This document shows, piece by piece, positions 1 to 10,236 of a DNA stretch of 64,000 bases. Each line of letters opens with the position of its first letter. Position 1 is the stretch's first letter. The position numbers and the translations under genes were made by a program. The stretch spans positions 17,093,776 to 17,157,775 of the forward strand of contig NC_047072.1 of the NCBI RefSeq assembly GCF_902459465.1, in the 5' to 3' direction. The notes below the pieces were generated by a model, which ran no database searches, was not told the DNA's origin, and saw only the letters and a list, made by a program, of their open reading frames with translations. Source of the DNA: Asterias rubens. Its lineage: Eukaryota > Echinodermata > Asteroidea > Forcipulatida > Asteriidae.

Positions 1-769
1 TAAGAAATTAGTGGCCTGACGTTACGAACCTAGCAGAGTCTTTCGTGAAGGCCAACACAACACACCTAACCAGATGTCTAACAAAAGCAGTCAAGTGGAA
101 AAAGATGATAGAGACGAAAGCTCGCAGAGACCCTGGGATGATTTGGATGGACAAAGAAGAGGGCCAAACAAAAAGGGGGTGATGGTAGGGGCTTGTTTGA
201 CCCAGTCATGCCAGTATGTGCATTTATGTAGGCTAAACTGTGAACAATAAACAACAGTGTCCAGTGCCTTTAAAATTTCAGCCTGAGTCGCCTGAGTCGA
301 TCTTGCACCTGCAGCGGCATACAATATTTGCTGTATCAACACTGATCAATAAATAATGTACATAATTGAATCAGTTGTTCCAATCTAACTTGCAAATCGG
401 CTTATTTCATCCCTAGTCAAAGTGTATACCCTGCTGTACAATATTTAATACTTCACACAAATTCTGTTAATAACAAAAAATTAATTCACTGTAAACTAGA
501 GCGCAGCGCAGAATATTAATACAAGTATTAAGTCCTGACCTTTGGAATCCCCACGGCCACGCTCCTTGCTTTGGAAACGATCTTTGCTTTCCGCTACCAT
601 CAATAATTTGTGCTGCATAATCAACCCGCTGGAGTAAACATCCGCCATGATGGTGTCATTAATAAACAAGAGAGGACGATGGCAAAATGACAAGTACCGT
701 AGGTGTGACCATCAGTTAATAGAATGCGAGGCAGGTGCCAGCGTCACTCAGTCATTTGTGAATCAACAC
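1..769. other. Intergenic, no gene recognised
   Basis: I see no convincing coding exon here on either strand. Open frames are short and share no family motifs. The first 60 bases contain a phrase (AGCAGAGTCTTTC) that recurs near 14866 inside a YARS1 intron, so part of this stretch is probably repeat-derived. Confidence 0.4.
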
Positions 770-1690
770 AGAACTGCGTACTTCGATGAGCACATTAGTG
801 ATTTATGGTGGTGGATGATAATTGTCTGCAGGCGCGCCAGCAGAAAATAAGATTGTACATTTTCCTTAAATCTTGTAGTTCTCCAGACTGTTACAAATGT
901 ACAGTTACTTTGACCATCCAGAGTTGTACTCTCAGGTTTTGGCCTACATGTAGGTGCCCTTTCAAAAATCTCAGGGTCCCCACTGAATGGCACTTTGCAA
1001 AACGAGCACATTACTGAATAATGAAATGATGGTGGGTGATTTGTCTGCAGGCCACCAGGAAATCATTTTGTAGTGCTCGTTCAATCTTCAATTTCTCCTG
1101 ACAGTGACTGTTACAAATGTACCACACTGTGAGATTTCAGAGTTGTAATCTCAGGTTTTGGCCTTGGTGCCCTTTCAAGAATCTCAGCTCCCACCGAGTG
1201 GCACTTTGCAAATGGAGCACATTTCTGATTTATAAATGATGGTGGGTGATTTGTCTGCAGGGCAGTAGGAAATCTGTTTGTGCATGCTCCTTCAATCTTG
1301 GAAGTTTTTCTGACAGTGACACACACCGTTACAAATGTACGGTTACTATGAACATCCAGAGTTGTAAGCTGCCCTTCAAAAATCTCCGTTGCCACTGAAT
1401 GGCACTTTGATAATTGAGCGCATTACTGATTTATGATGGTGGGTGATTTGTCTGCAGGCCAGCAGGAAATCAGTTTGCTCCTTCAATCTTCAATTTCGCC
1501 TGACAGTGACACACATTGCTACAAATTAACAGTTACTTTTAACATCTAGAGTTGTCTGCTCAGGTTTTGGCCTTGGTGCCCTTTCAAAAGTCTTCTATAG
1601 ATTTCCCACTATAGATTTTCCATTACTGACTGAGGTGTGGTTGATTTGTCCAGGCAAGGAAATCAGCTAATTTCTCCCGACACCCACTGT
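770..1690. repeat. Degenerate tandem repeat, ~200-bp unit, about 4.5 copies
   Basis: The phrase GGTGGGTGATTTGTCTGCAGG recurs in variants near 824, 1043, 1253, 1450 and 1647, so the period is about 197-219 bp. Each unit also carries phrases like TTACAAATGTAC, CAGGTTTTGGCCT, GGTGCCCTTTCAA and GAATGGCACTTTGCAAA in the same order. Copies differ by many substitutions and small indels, so the array is old. No protein reading is shared between copies. Confidence 0.8.
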
Positions 1691-2480
1691 TGCTAAATGT
1701 CAACCAGTTGTACAGTACATTATAAATGTATTGGCCTTATGCATACAATCCTATCAGGCAAATGCTGCAACCAGGCTTCACCATATAAAACCACTAGGTG
1801 TTTTATGAGACACTGTCGTCATAAACCTGGCCATGTCTCTGGAAAAAATGTAAACATGGTATGGGGCAAGCCAGTACAAGTCCCCAGTGGGCATTTCAGT
1901 ACCAGCATTTTTATCATGCCATTTGATTAATGAAAACGAGGCCATAACCAGCGTATTTCTTTAAACCACAGATTTGTACGCACTGTGCATGTAGGTCTAT
2001 TTTATATTTTATGAAGAATCTCTGGTTATGAGAATCTTTGGCTCACACACATGTGACACCAATCTTTATTACATGTTTTTTTGGTAACGAAACCACTTGG
2101 TATGCCTCATATCTTCATCACTAGTTTGCTAGCCTTCAGGAGGAGACCTAAACAAGGGTGCTTGCTACGTATGTAAACAAGAAACACCAAGGTTGAACAT
2201 TACTCTTAGTTTTTAGGTTAAAAAAACAATAATGTTTCTGGTAGGCCCTAAGGCCAAATAAACATTTTTAAATGTTTGGCATCCCAGCTTGCCTCCTTTT
2301 TTTTTTAATAACAATTTTATTTTTAATAGAAAAAAAGGTATATTTTAACAACTAGCAAACAATTTGTTTTAAACAGCCAGCTGTTTGTCTTTTTTTGGCC
2401 TAATGAAACCAACGACTCCTCATTATAGGGAACTTAAACTGATGTACATACATGTATCATGTAAATGAAGCTCACAAGCC
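1691..2480. other. Intergenic, low complexity, no gene recognised
   Basis: This is AT-rich sequence with no supportable exon. Around 2140-2215 there is one diverged, isolated relative of the 86-bp repeat unit found downstream, recognisable by ACAAGGGTGCTTGCTA followed by AGAAACACCAAGGTT. The rest is unassigned. Confidence 0.4.
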
Positions 2481-2584
2481 CAAGGAAACCTGTGATTAAG
2501 GGAAACCTGTGAACAAGGGTGCTTGCTACAAAATTAGTGTATGTGAACCACAAACACTGGGGTTAACAGCTACTCTTAGATTTT

Positions 2585-2668
2585 GAAGTTATTTATTTAT
2601 TTATTTATTTACTTATTTATTTATTTATTTATTTTTTATTTATTTTTATTTTGTTTTATTTATGGTAA
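2585..2668. repeat. (TTTA)n simple repeat
   Basis: An almost uninterrupted run of TTTA/ATTT tetramers, with a few single-base changes, sits between a diverged unit of the 86-bp repeat (about 2480-2580) and the main array. Confidence 0.9.
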
Positions 2669-2769
2669 TAAAACCAAGGATGCCACATAAGTGAACTTAA
2701 TCACTGTACATGTGCATGTAATAATAATGGGCATTTATAATGCGCTGGTATCCATCTAAAGATGCTCAT

Positions 2770-3290
2770 GGCGCAGCTTGCAAGCCTGAGGAAACCTGTA
2801 GACAAGAGTGCTTACTACATGTATGGGAATCAGAAACACAAGGGGTAACCCCTACTCTTTCACTGTAGCTTGCAAGCCTGAGGAAACTTGTAAACAAGGG
2901 TGCTTGCTATGTGAACCAGAAACACTGGGGTTAACCCCTACTCTTTCACTGTAGCTTGCAAGCCTGAGGAAACTTGTAAACAAGGGTGCTTGCTATGTGA
3001 ACCAGAAACACCAGGGTTAACCCCTACTCTTTCACTGTAGCTTGCAAGCCTGATGAAACCTGTAGACAAGGGTGCTTACTATGTGAACCAGAAACACTGG
3101 GGTTAACCCCTACTCTTTCACTGTAGCTTGCAAGCCTGAGGAAACCTGTAGACAAGGGTGCTTACTATGTGAACCAGAAACACCAGGGTTAACCCCTACT
3201 CTTTCACTGTAGCTTGCAAGCCTGATGAAACCTGTAGACAAGGGTGCTTACTATGGGAATCAGAAACACTAGGATTAACCACTACAATAA
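2770..3290. repeat. 86-bp tandem repeat, about 6 units
   Basis: The phrase CTCTTTCACTGTAGCTTGCA starts at 2855, 2941, 3027, 3113 and 3199, exactly 86 bp apart. Every unit reads: GCTTGCAAGCCTGA, GAAAC(C/T)TGTA, ACAAGGGTGCTT, GTGAACCAGAAACAC, GGGTTAACCCCTACTC. Adjacent units are nearly identical, pointing to recent expansion, whereas flanking relatives near 2160, 2480 and 3370-3460 are diverged. A reverse-complement relative lies near 40980-41075. Confidence 0.95.
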
Positions 3291-3746
3291 TGAAGATTTT
3301 GAGGTTCCTGTATAATAGGCTAAATTTCTGGTGATAAGACCAAGGATGCCTCAATAAGTGAACCTTTAGCTTGCAAGCCTGAGAAAACCTGTAAACAAGG
3401 GAGTTTGCTTTTAAATGTATCTGAACCAGAAACACCGGGGTTAATCTCTACTCTTAAATTTTAAGGATATTATTATAACTTTTGTTATATTTCTGGTATT
3501 GAAAACAAGAATGCCTCATAAGTAAGCAATAATGGTGCTTGGTACATGTACAATGCACATGAACCAGAAACTCTGGGGTGTCGGTCGTTTTAATTGTTAA
3601 GATTGTACAACAATTCAGAATCATAGTCCTACCTAGTATTATTATTAAACCAATTTTTGTTTTCATTCAAGAACAATAAACAAATACCAATAGGTAAAAG
3701 TTGTATAAAATACAATCAACAAAATGATACCTTATAAAAAAAGTAA

Positions 3747-3878
3747 GGAAAAGTTTCCGTATGGCGCCACCACTTTTTCATTCAATATGAAATAATTTAG
3801 TATCTAATTTACCTCAATGAGATATCCCTTTTTGTAAAAATGAGTGAAAAGGTGGTGGCGCCATACGGAAAGTTATCC
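3747..3878. mobile_element. Palindromic MITE, family K (copy 1)
   Basis: The element begins with TTTCCGTATGGCGCCACCA plus CTTTTTCA and ends with the reverse complement, making a terminal inverted repeat of roughly 27 bp around an AT-rich middle of about 75 bp. A close copy lies at 27022-27149, and single arms lie at 30196-30255 and 60321-60441. It has no coding capacity, so it would have to be moved by enzymes encoded elsewhere. Superfamily not determined. Confidence 0.85.
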
Positions 3879-3896
3879 AAAAGTAAACAACATTTC

Positions 3897-4268
3897 TAAA
3901 AGCCATTGGACACTTTCGTACAGAAAAAAAAATAACAGTTCACAGATTTACAAATAACTTACAGGGTTTACAGAAGGTATATGGTGAAAGACTTCTTTTA
4001 AAATATTATTCCATGAAATGCTTTACTTTTTGAGAAAACATTAAAACAGTATCAATTCTCGATATCAAGAATTACGGATTTATTTTAAACACATCATGAC
4101 ACAGCGAAACGTGCGCAAACAAGGGTGGGTTTTCCCTGTTACTTTCTCCCGACTCCGATGACCGATTGAGCCTAAATTTACACAGGTTTGTTATTTTATA
4201 TACAAGTTGTGATACACGAAGTGTGGGCCTTGGACAATAATGTTTACCGAAAGTGTCCAATGGCTTAA
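3897..4268. mobile_element. TTAA-flanked MITE, family B (copy 1)
   Basis: About 370 bp running from AGCCATTGGACACTTTCG to CGAAAGTGTCCAATGGCTTAA. The interior contains GATGACCGATTGAGC and TTGTTATTTTAT phrases shared with family A. A second copy in the opposite orientation is at 42001-42372, where TTAA flanks are clear on both sides; here the right TTAA is intact and the left reads CTAA. Confidence 0.8.
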
Positions 4269-5170
4269 AACAAAACAACTTAAACTAAAAAGAGTTGTTT
4301 TACTTAGTGATCGAGTTGAAATCAAAATATTTCAATGTAACAAACAAAATGAAGATAACAACACTTGAACAATTAACTTTTTTAAAACAAAATTCTTAAT
4401 CCAAAACAAAAGCGAACATTTACCCCCACCCCCCCCCCCCCCCGAAAAAAAATAAAAACACAAGTCAGCCAAATGGCAAATATTGATTTGAAATATTTAT
4501 ATACAGTCTTTTTTGACTTGGTTTTCCACAATAGAAAAGTGGCCTTGTAATTGTATGGAACTTTGAAAAAAAAAAAAAATGAACGTTTATGCCGCACTGA
4601 ATGCCTTTTAGTAGCACAAACTCCTTATAATATTCCACAGGCGCTACTTACTACACAGCATGCAAACTTGAGTCAGTGCAACTGCAAGTCACAATGAATA
4701 CACACGCAATGCAAAACAAATTAAAATTACAACATAATATTACAAATGATTTTTACTCACTGTTTCTGTTACTTGAAGGCGGATATCCTTACATGCAGAC
4801 TGACAAGAAATGGGCTTCAATATAAAACAAATATTGTCAAATATTGAGGGTATCTCTGAGCAGGGAACGTGTCAATATTTAGCCAATGTCATCAGACTCT
4901 GACGACAGGACAAGTCGCCATTTCGGTTGTTGTCTCTGTTTTTCCGATTGAGGGCGCTGTTACTTTTTTTAATGGACAACTTTTTCTAAAAAAAGGGCAA
5001 AAAAATGGGCGAGGAGTGTCAACTTTTTGATTGTTCAATATTTTCCTACATGGTTCACTATGAGTTGAAAAAATCTACTGCTCGATTTAATGGAGATAAT
5101 CCTTACTACTCATTCTAATTTATAGTAGAAAAAACAAGTTGCAAAAGAAAAAAATTGAAAAAAAAAACAG
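4269..5170. other. Intergenic region upstream of B3GALNT2
   Basis: No exon is supportable. It holds a 15-base C tract at 4429-4443 and short A/T homopolymers. A GAGGGCGCT motif (reverse of AGCGCCCTC) lies at about 4949-4957, near further copies in the promoter region that follows. Confidence 0.4.
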
Positions 5171-5174
5171 ACCT

Positions 5175-5591
5175 TAAACTAGCGCCCTCTCTTGATAACA
5201 AAAAATGTCAACAATCATGGCGGCGCCCATACGTCCATCCAGGTGACTGAGTGTTGGTAAACAACAACAATGAACAGTGTGTTGATACACACGATTTGTG
5301 GTTCTAAAGGAACTCGCCATGTGCTACCACGAATTTCAACAATCATGGCGGCGCCCATCCAGCTGACTGTGTGTTTCTTACTGTAAAAAGTGTAAAACAA
5401 CAATGAACTACGAACGAAGTGAGGAAAATGATTGAAACTTTCACAATGAATGATGATTGATACATTGAAACATTGTTTTGATAGAATCACACAATTTTTG
5501 GCTTATGAATACCTAGTACTGGAACTTATAAATTTGAACGATAGTTATATAAATATTTGCCACACATATTTATTTACATTTGATTTTAACA
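5175..5591 (+). promoter_or_regulatory. Putative promoter/5' leader of B3GALNT2 with duplicated ATGGCGGC motif
   Basis: Two identical 22-base stretches centred on CATGGCGGCGCCCAT lie at 5209-5230 and 5337-5358, 128 bp apart. Each is followed by a related TCCAG(G/C)TGACTG phrase, so the promoter segment looks partly duplicated. The ATGGCGGC core matches the established YY1 binding core, a common feature of TATA-less housekeeping promoters. An AGCGCCCTCT motif at 5181-5190 resembles half of a CTCF site. The transcription start is not determined. Confidence 0.4.
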
Positions 5592-7133
5592 ATGTTAAAA
5601 TATTCGGTGGTCATTTGTGTGATGGCTGCGGCTTTGACAGCAGTTCTGTACCACAACATTATTAACTTGCACTTCCCCACTCTACTGGAAGAAGAAGCAA
5701 CAGACTCCCAGCATAGCATCGCAATCGGGGTGTTGTCTGCAAGAGGAAACGCCGCTCAACGACAAGCCCTGAGGGAAACATGGGCAGGATACATCACTAA
5801 CAACACCAAGCTTTGGGACCAAGTTATTGTTAAATTCATCGTTGGAAACGAGAGCTGTGATGTCCCACGGGAGTTTCTTGAAGACCCATATTCTTGCAGA
5901 TCTATAGCGCTCAACACAAGTGGAATGGACCTTGCCTCCGAGATGGTTGCGTTTAACATCACAAAAACAACGTCGGCAAAGACAAGCCATCAAGATTCGG
6001 AGGTCTTAAATGCGGAATACTACGGCCTTGACTTTACTGTGAATTACCCAGTTGTTATCAAGAAGCTTGGTTTACATGACGCGATGGCGCTGTACGAGGA
6101 GAAATGCACTGTTACACTCTATGATACATGGAGCAAAGAGCCGATTATTCGGGTCAATTTCTCTACACATGACTCGGGAACGACGGAGGACAGCATAATG
6201 TTTAAAAATGTGGAGGAATACCTCTTCCCTAAAGACTTTCATGGGACAATTGTCGTTGGACCGATTCGTCAATACAATCAGGCACTTTTAGGAGTTGGTG
6301 CTAGTCATAAGCAACACATATTTGTCTTGCCCAATAACACCAACATTTTGTCGATTAAACCATTTCAACGAAAAGCTAAGACTGACGACTTTCCCGAGGA
6401 GATAAGTTTCCCCAATTTTCATTTTTTTCCTGGAAATTTTATTTTTGAACTGTACAAGCCTGAAGAAGTGGAAACATTAATAGCCTCTAAAGGCCAAGCT
6501 GAGGAACTTCTATTGGAAAGTAATCAGAAAGAGACGCAATCTCTCTGTGATGAACAGCAGGAGTTTGGTGACCTCCTCCTGGTGGACGGAATCGACGTGT
6601 ATCGCAACATCCCAAATAAAATGCTTCAGTTTTTCCACTGGGTCATAAGAACTTCTGCAGCTAAATTTATCATCAAAACTGACGATGATTGTTTCATGAA
6701 CATCGATAACATCATGGCTACCTTAGAAGATGTGGAAATTTCAGCACGAAGCCGTTCATGGTGGGGCAATTTTCGAACCAGTTGGCCGCTAGATCTCATT
6801 GGGAAATGGGCCGAGCATGACTATCCAGCTCCAGTGTACCCGGCCTTTGCTTGTGGGTCGGGAAATCTTTTGACTCAAGACTTAGTTCAGTGGATAGTCA
6901 ACAACTCAAAAGTCTTACATGCATACCAGGGGGAAGATGTATCAATGGGAATTTGGCTTGGGTCTATTTTACCGTCATACGTCAATGACAGACGATGGGC
7001 TTGTGATTCTGTTTGTCATCGAGATGTATTTGTGTTACCCGAACAATCACCTGAACAACTGAGAGCAGTTTGGCGCAACTGGATACAGTGCAAGGACCCA
7101 TGCGGTTGTCATAATGACAAAACTCAAAACTGA
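5592..7133 (+). CDS. B3GALNT2: UDP-GalNAc:beta-1,3-N-acetylgalactosaminyltransferase 2-like (GT31)
   Basis: A single-exon gene for a 513-residue type II Golgi/ER glycosyltransferase. Human B3GALNT2 adds beta-1,3-GalNAc to GlcNAc on O-mannosyl glycans of alpha-dystroglycan; the same role is inferred here. Residues about 4-22 form the signal-anchor helix. The fold starts with IGVLSARGN, then VKFIVG and EDPYSC, matching the human order. The metal-binding DDD lies at residues 364-366 (KTDDDCF), followed by WWGNFR, YPAFACGSG and the GEDVSMGIW motif near the catalytic acid; Cys-rich DPCGC closes the C-terminus. The length is close to human (500). I chose the ATG at 5592; an upstream in-frame TTG is not needed. 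AATAAA at 7333-7338 is the likely poly(A) signal. Absence of introns is odd because the human gene has many. Confidence 0.93.
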   Translation: MLKYSVVICVMAAALTAVLYHNIINLHFPTLLEEEATDSQHSIAIGVLSARGNAAQRQALRETWAGYITNNTKLWDQVIVKFIVGNESCDVPREFLEDPYSCRSIALNTSGMDLASEMVAFNITKTTSAKTSHQDSEVLNAEYYGLDFTVNYPVVIKKLGLHDAMALYEEKCTVTLYDTWSKEPIIRVNFSTHDSGTTEDSIMFKNVEEYLFPKDFHGTIVVGPIRQYNQALLGVGASHKQHIFVLPNNTNILSIKPFQRKAKTDDFPEEISFPNFHFFPGNFIFELYKPEEVETLIASKGQAEELLLESNQKETQSLCDEQQEFGDLLLVDGIDVYRNIPNKMLQFFHWVIRTSAAKFIIKTDDDCFMNIDNIMATLEDVEISARSRSWWGNFRTSWPLDLIGKWAEHDYPAPVYPAFACGSGNLLTQDLVQWIVNNSKVLHAYQGEDVSMGIWLGSILPSYVNDRRWACDSVCHRDVFVLPEQSPEQLRAVWRNWIQCKDPCGCHNDKTQN

Positions 7134-7332
7134 AACTGTTACTAGATCTCACAATCTGAAACAACTTTCTCTTTTTCGGACAACCGGGGCAAATTAAACG
7201 AAGTGTATTTCCCTCCCCAGTCCTATATAAAAATACAGGCATGGAATTTTATTTTGAAAGGGCAAGGGATGGTTGTCGATGATCGAATTTCTTATCTCCA
7301 AGCCCAAAAACAACAACGATTTAGAAATGAGG

Positions 7333-7338
7333 AATAAA
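7333..7338 (+). terminator. Poly(A) signal AATAAA, B3GALNT2
   Basis: A canonical AATAAA hexamer about 200 nt after the stop codon at 7133, in an AT-rich context. This is the first such hexamer seen downstream of the gene. Confidence 0.5.
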
Positions 7339-7433
7339 GTGTTACAAATTTGAATTAAATATCTGTTGTTTAATTGCAACTCATTTGTCTCTACAAGTAT
7401 AGTTACACACTATGTATGTGCAGTATTGACAAG

Positions 7434-8098
7434 TTTACATGGACACCTTTGGTAATAACTCAAAATAGTATTCATAAATACCTCAGACAGTTTCGCGATT
7501 CATATTGGTGGAGAGCGCGTCACGTGGGGGTGTAAAAACCTTTGTTTATGACCTGTAAAAAGTGTTAATTCATGGGCGTGACACGCAACCTTGCACCTGT
7601 TCTTGTAAGACAGTTTTTTCATTCCTATTGGTCGAGAGCAACAGCTGAAACAGTTGTGCCACATCACGCGATACGCGCGACGCCCACAGCATTCCCTTAT
7701 AAGGAGTTGTTTACTCGAGGGTGGCGGAGGGCTTTACCATTTCATAGCTGGAGGGGTGTTGTGTCGAAAGAAATCATTTAACAATTATAATTTTTGCATT
7801 TATTTTACTTTTTGACCAAAAAGTGATGATGTTTTTGACCGAAAAGGTATTTATGAATGGGAATCAAAGTGTGTTGAATTGGTTTTCAACTAGTGGTTTA
7901 AACCTGCCGAGGCCTGGTAAAATTATCAAGAACCAAGCCTCGTTGCGATTAAACCACTAGTTGAAAACCTCTTCACCACACATTGATTCCCTTATAAATA
8001 GCATAAAAGTTTCACAGATTTGTTATTTTAATGTATGTTGTTGGCTTACACCAAAATGAGAATCTTTGACATTTACCAAACGTGTCCAGTGCCTTTAA
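7434..8098. mobile_element. Family A MITE ends flanking a ~0.53-kb element H (copy 1)
   Basis: The outer parts (7434-7467 and 8000-8098) match the left and right ends of the TTAA-type family A, including GGACACCTTTGGTAATAACTC and CGTGTCCAGTGCCTTTAA. Between them, 7470-7995 is element H, which recurs in reverse complement at 33525-34082. H contains inverted CCAAT boxes near 7503 and 7627, a perfect CArG box CCTTATAAGG at 7695-7704, and a terminal hairpin (about 7850-7995) whose arms read GGTTTTCAACTAGTGGTTTA and its complement. No coding potential is evident. Exact borders are uncertain. Confidence 0.75.
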
Positions 8099-8190
8099 GG
8101 ATCCTGTTCAATTAACTTTTTTAAATTTTGTACAAAAACGGAAGAAGAAAGTTAGTACACATGATTTATAAATTTATAATCCACTGAATA

Positions 8191-8601
8191 TCAGGACTGC
8201 TCAGTTCTTTTCGTTGCTGGCTTGTAAGTGCGTCTCTCCTGACCTCTTCCCCTTCCGCGACCTCTCCCACGACCTCTTCCTCTTCCTTGATCACGTTCCG
8301 CAAAGCCCATCATAGCTACTTCATGCTGCATCGCACTCACAATATTCACATCATCTGGGATCTGTACATATCGGATCTGCTGTCCCTGTACAAAGAAATG
8401 ATCCAATTCAGAGTTCTTGCCATTTTGGTGCATGAAGCAAACGTTGCTCATCTGAACATTCATGAATCCGTCCACGTTAACGATTCGCCCCTTGGCGAAG
8501 CTTTCATTGCGTAGTTCCACGGTTGTGACTCGACCAATCAGTGCATGAAGTAGACAAGTGAGTGAATTTCCAGCTTTGAATTTTTCTCGTATGGACAGCA
8601 T
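8191..8601 (-). CDS. LSM10: U7 snRNA-associated Sm-like protein LSM10, with RG-repeat tail
   Basis: Encodes 136 residues in one coding exon. LSM10 replaces SmD1 in the U7 snRNP ring that processes the 3' ends of replication-dependent histone pre-mRNAs. The Sm fold is clear: GRVTTVELRNES in Sm1, DGFMNVQMSNV, then FVQGQQIRYVQIPDDVNI in Sm2, all matching human LSM10 in order and spacing. Residues 106-120 form an uninterrupted (GR)7G tail, as in SmD1 and unlike the short human LSM10 tail as I recall it. The ATG at 8601 gives an N-terminus like the human one. A splice acceptor with a pyrimidine tract just above 8688 suggests a 5' UTR intron; the first exon may lie near 9130-9300. Confidence 0.92.
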   Translation of the reverse strand: MLSIREKFKAGNSLTCLLHALIGRVTTVELRNESFAKGRIVNVDGFMNVQMSNVCFMHQNGKNSELDHFFVQGQQIRYVQIPDDVNIVSAMQHEVAMMGFAERDQGRGRGRGRGRGRGRGQERRTYKPATKRTEQS

Positions 8602-9129
8602 TGTTTTCACTCTACTTCACATTTGTCGATTTACAGATTTAGACGTCACACGAGGGCGGTAGAGTGATGTAACCCTCAGAATCAATGCCTGCACCTTTAA
8701 AGAGAAAGAATGAGATAGTCAAGATAAGGTAGTCAATTTATGTCTGGAAATGGTTAAAACTAAAGTTTTATTTAGTTTACCACACTATTTTGAAAGGTTT
8801 TTTTTAACAGTTAAAGTGCCCTCCTGAGGCAAACACAAAAGCCAACATTTTACAAGTATCTTCTAACCAATAATTTTCACGTTTTGTACCGGAATCATTT
8901 TCATACATTCTTATACCCTGTACGAAAATGATGATACAGTAAACGCCTGAACTGAAGGTTAACACACCTTTTCGTGTGCTTACTGCAGTATCACGTAGTA
9001 GCCAGTTTTATAAAAAGCAGTAATTATGAAACTGTCGGTTAATAATAATAACTCATCTCACTGACTGACTCGGCCAGTGTGGCAACCCAATACAATAAAT
9101 TTACAAAATAAGCTGAAGAAATACTGTAC

Positions 9130-9660
9130 CTTGAATCATTGACACTGACAGTGAATGACTGGTTCTCCACTAGCTTAATCAATGGACTCTTGGAGGAAGT
9201 AATCGTTGTTGTAAAGTTTGTTATAAATGATGAGCACGTGTGGTATTTTGGAGAGGAAGACAACAAACGAAGTAAGCGCACTAATTTTAAGTGAGACCGC
9301 TAAAGAAGAATAGCGCCCTCTCTCGACCAACCTTCCTCAGTGTGTCGGTCAAAAAGTGAATGGGAACCAAATTGAGGCCTACATCAAAATGAGCGTCAAC
9401 GAGCGCCATACAGGTATTGCATACACAGAAGGTGTGGCTTTGTTGACACAACATGACGGCTATTCACGGTGTTTGACGAACAACACAAACTTTTACATGG
9501 TGTTTCATCATTCATGAATAGCCGGGTGTGTGCACGACATGTGTCATCAAGGCCCATTCTGCTGCACAATCTGGCTATAAAGTTTCCGTTATTCATCATC
9601 GATCATCACAAATTTGAAGGAAGGTCTTGAAAATTATAAGGAAAGGTAAGAAAGAATCGG
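9130..9660. promoter_or_regulatory. Shared upstream region of LSM10 (-) and YARS1 (+)
   Basis: The two genes are divergent. LSM10's probable first exon ends at an AAG|GTACAG donor on the minus strand near 9130. YARS1's probable non-coding first exon ends at the GAAAG|GTAAG donor at 9645/9646. Less than about 0.5 kb separates the likely starts. A TAGCGCCCTCT motif lies at 9311-9321. No TATA box is obvious. A bidirectional promoter is an inference from layout. Confidence 0.4.
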
Positions 9661-10236
9661 TGTTTTTTTTATTGTCATAAATGCATTAGTAGCATCAAGC
9701 CTGTCAAATGAACACAATGTGTTCTGAGCAGAACTTACCCGTTGTTGCTGCTTGCCTTCAATTGCAATGCAATGCCATCCCATTGCATGCATTGCAATGT
9801 TGTTGTTGGGTACCAAAAATCAAAATAACATTATTGAAATTGAACAGGCATGACAGGTGGGGGGGGGGGGGGGGGGCAAAAAGAAAATGGTTACAGAAAT
9901 GTTGTCATTTTTACAAATAATACTCAGTATTATTATTAATATTAGTGGACATTTTCTTCAAATTCAAGCCCTGAAAAAAATAGTGAATGAAACTTGAAAG
10001 TGAAACTGAACTGAATTGTCCAGCTGTTTCCTTTGATTCTTTTGAAGTTTTGTTTTGGTCCCCAATAATTTGTTTTTCATTGCATAACCATGACAACTTT
10101 ACTTTTAATTTTGAAACTAAATATAAGTGTGCTTGGTTTGGAGTTGGACTTGAATGAACTGAAACTGTATTCTTCAGTGACACTGACAGACACTAGTAGT
10201 ATTTGTAATTATTTGTTTTGATGTAGATCCATCACC

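Noticed and set aside
2770-3290. CRISPR-like array of regular repeats
   Set aside because: Units are directly adjacent 86-bp copies with no unique spacers, and the genome is eukaryotic.
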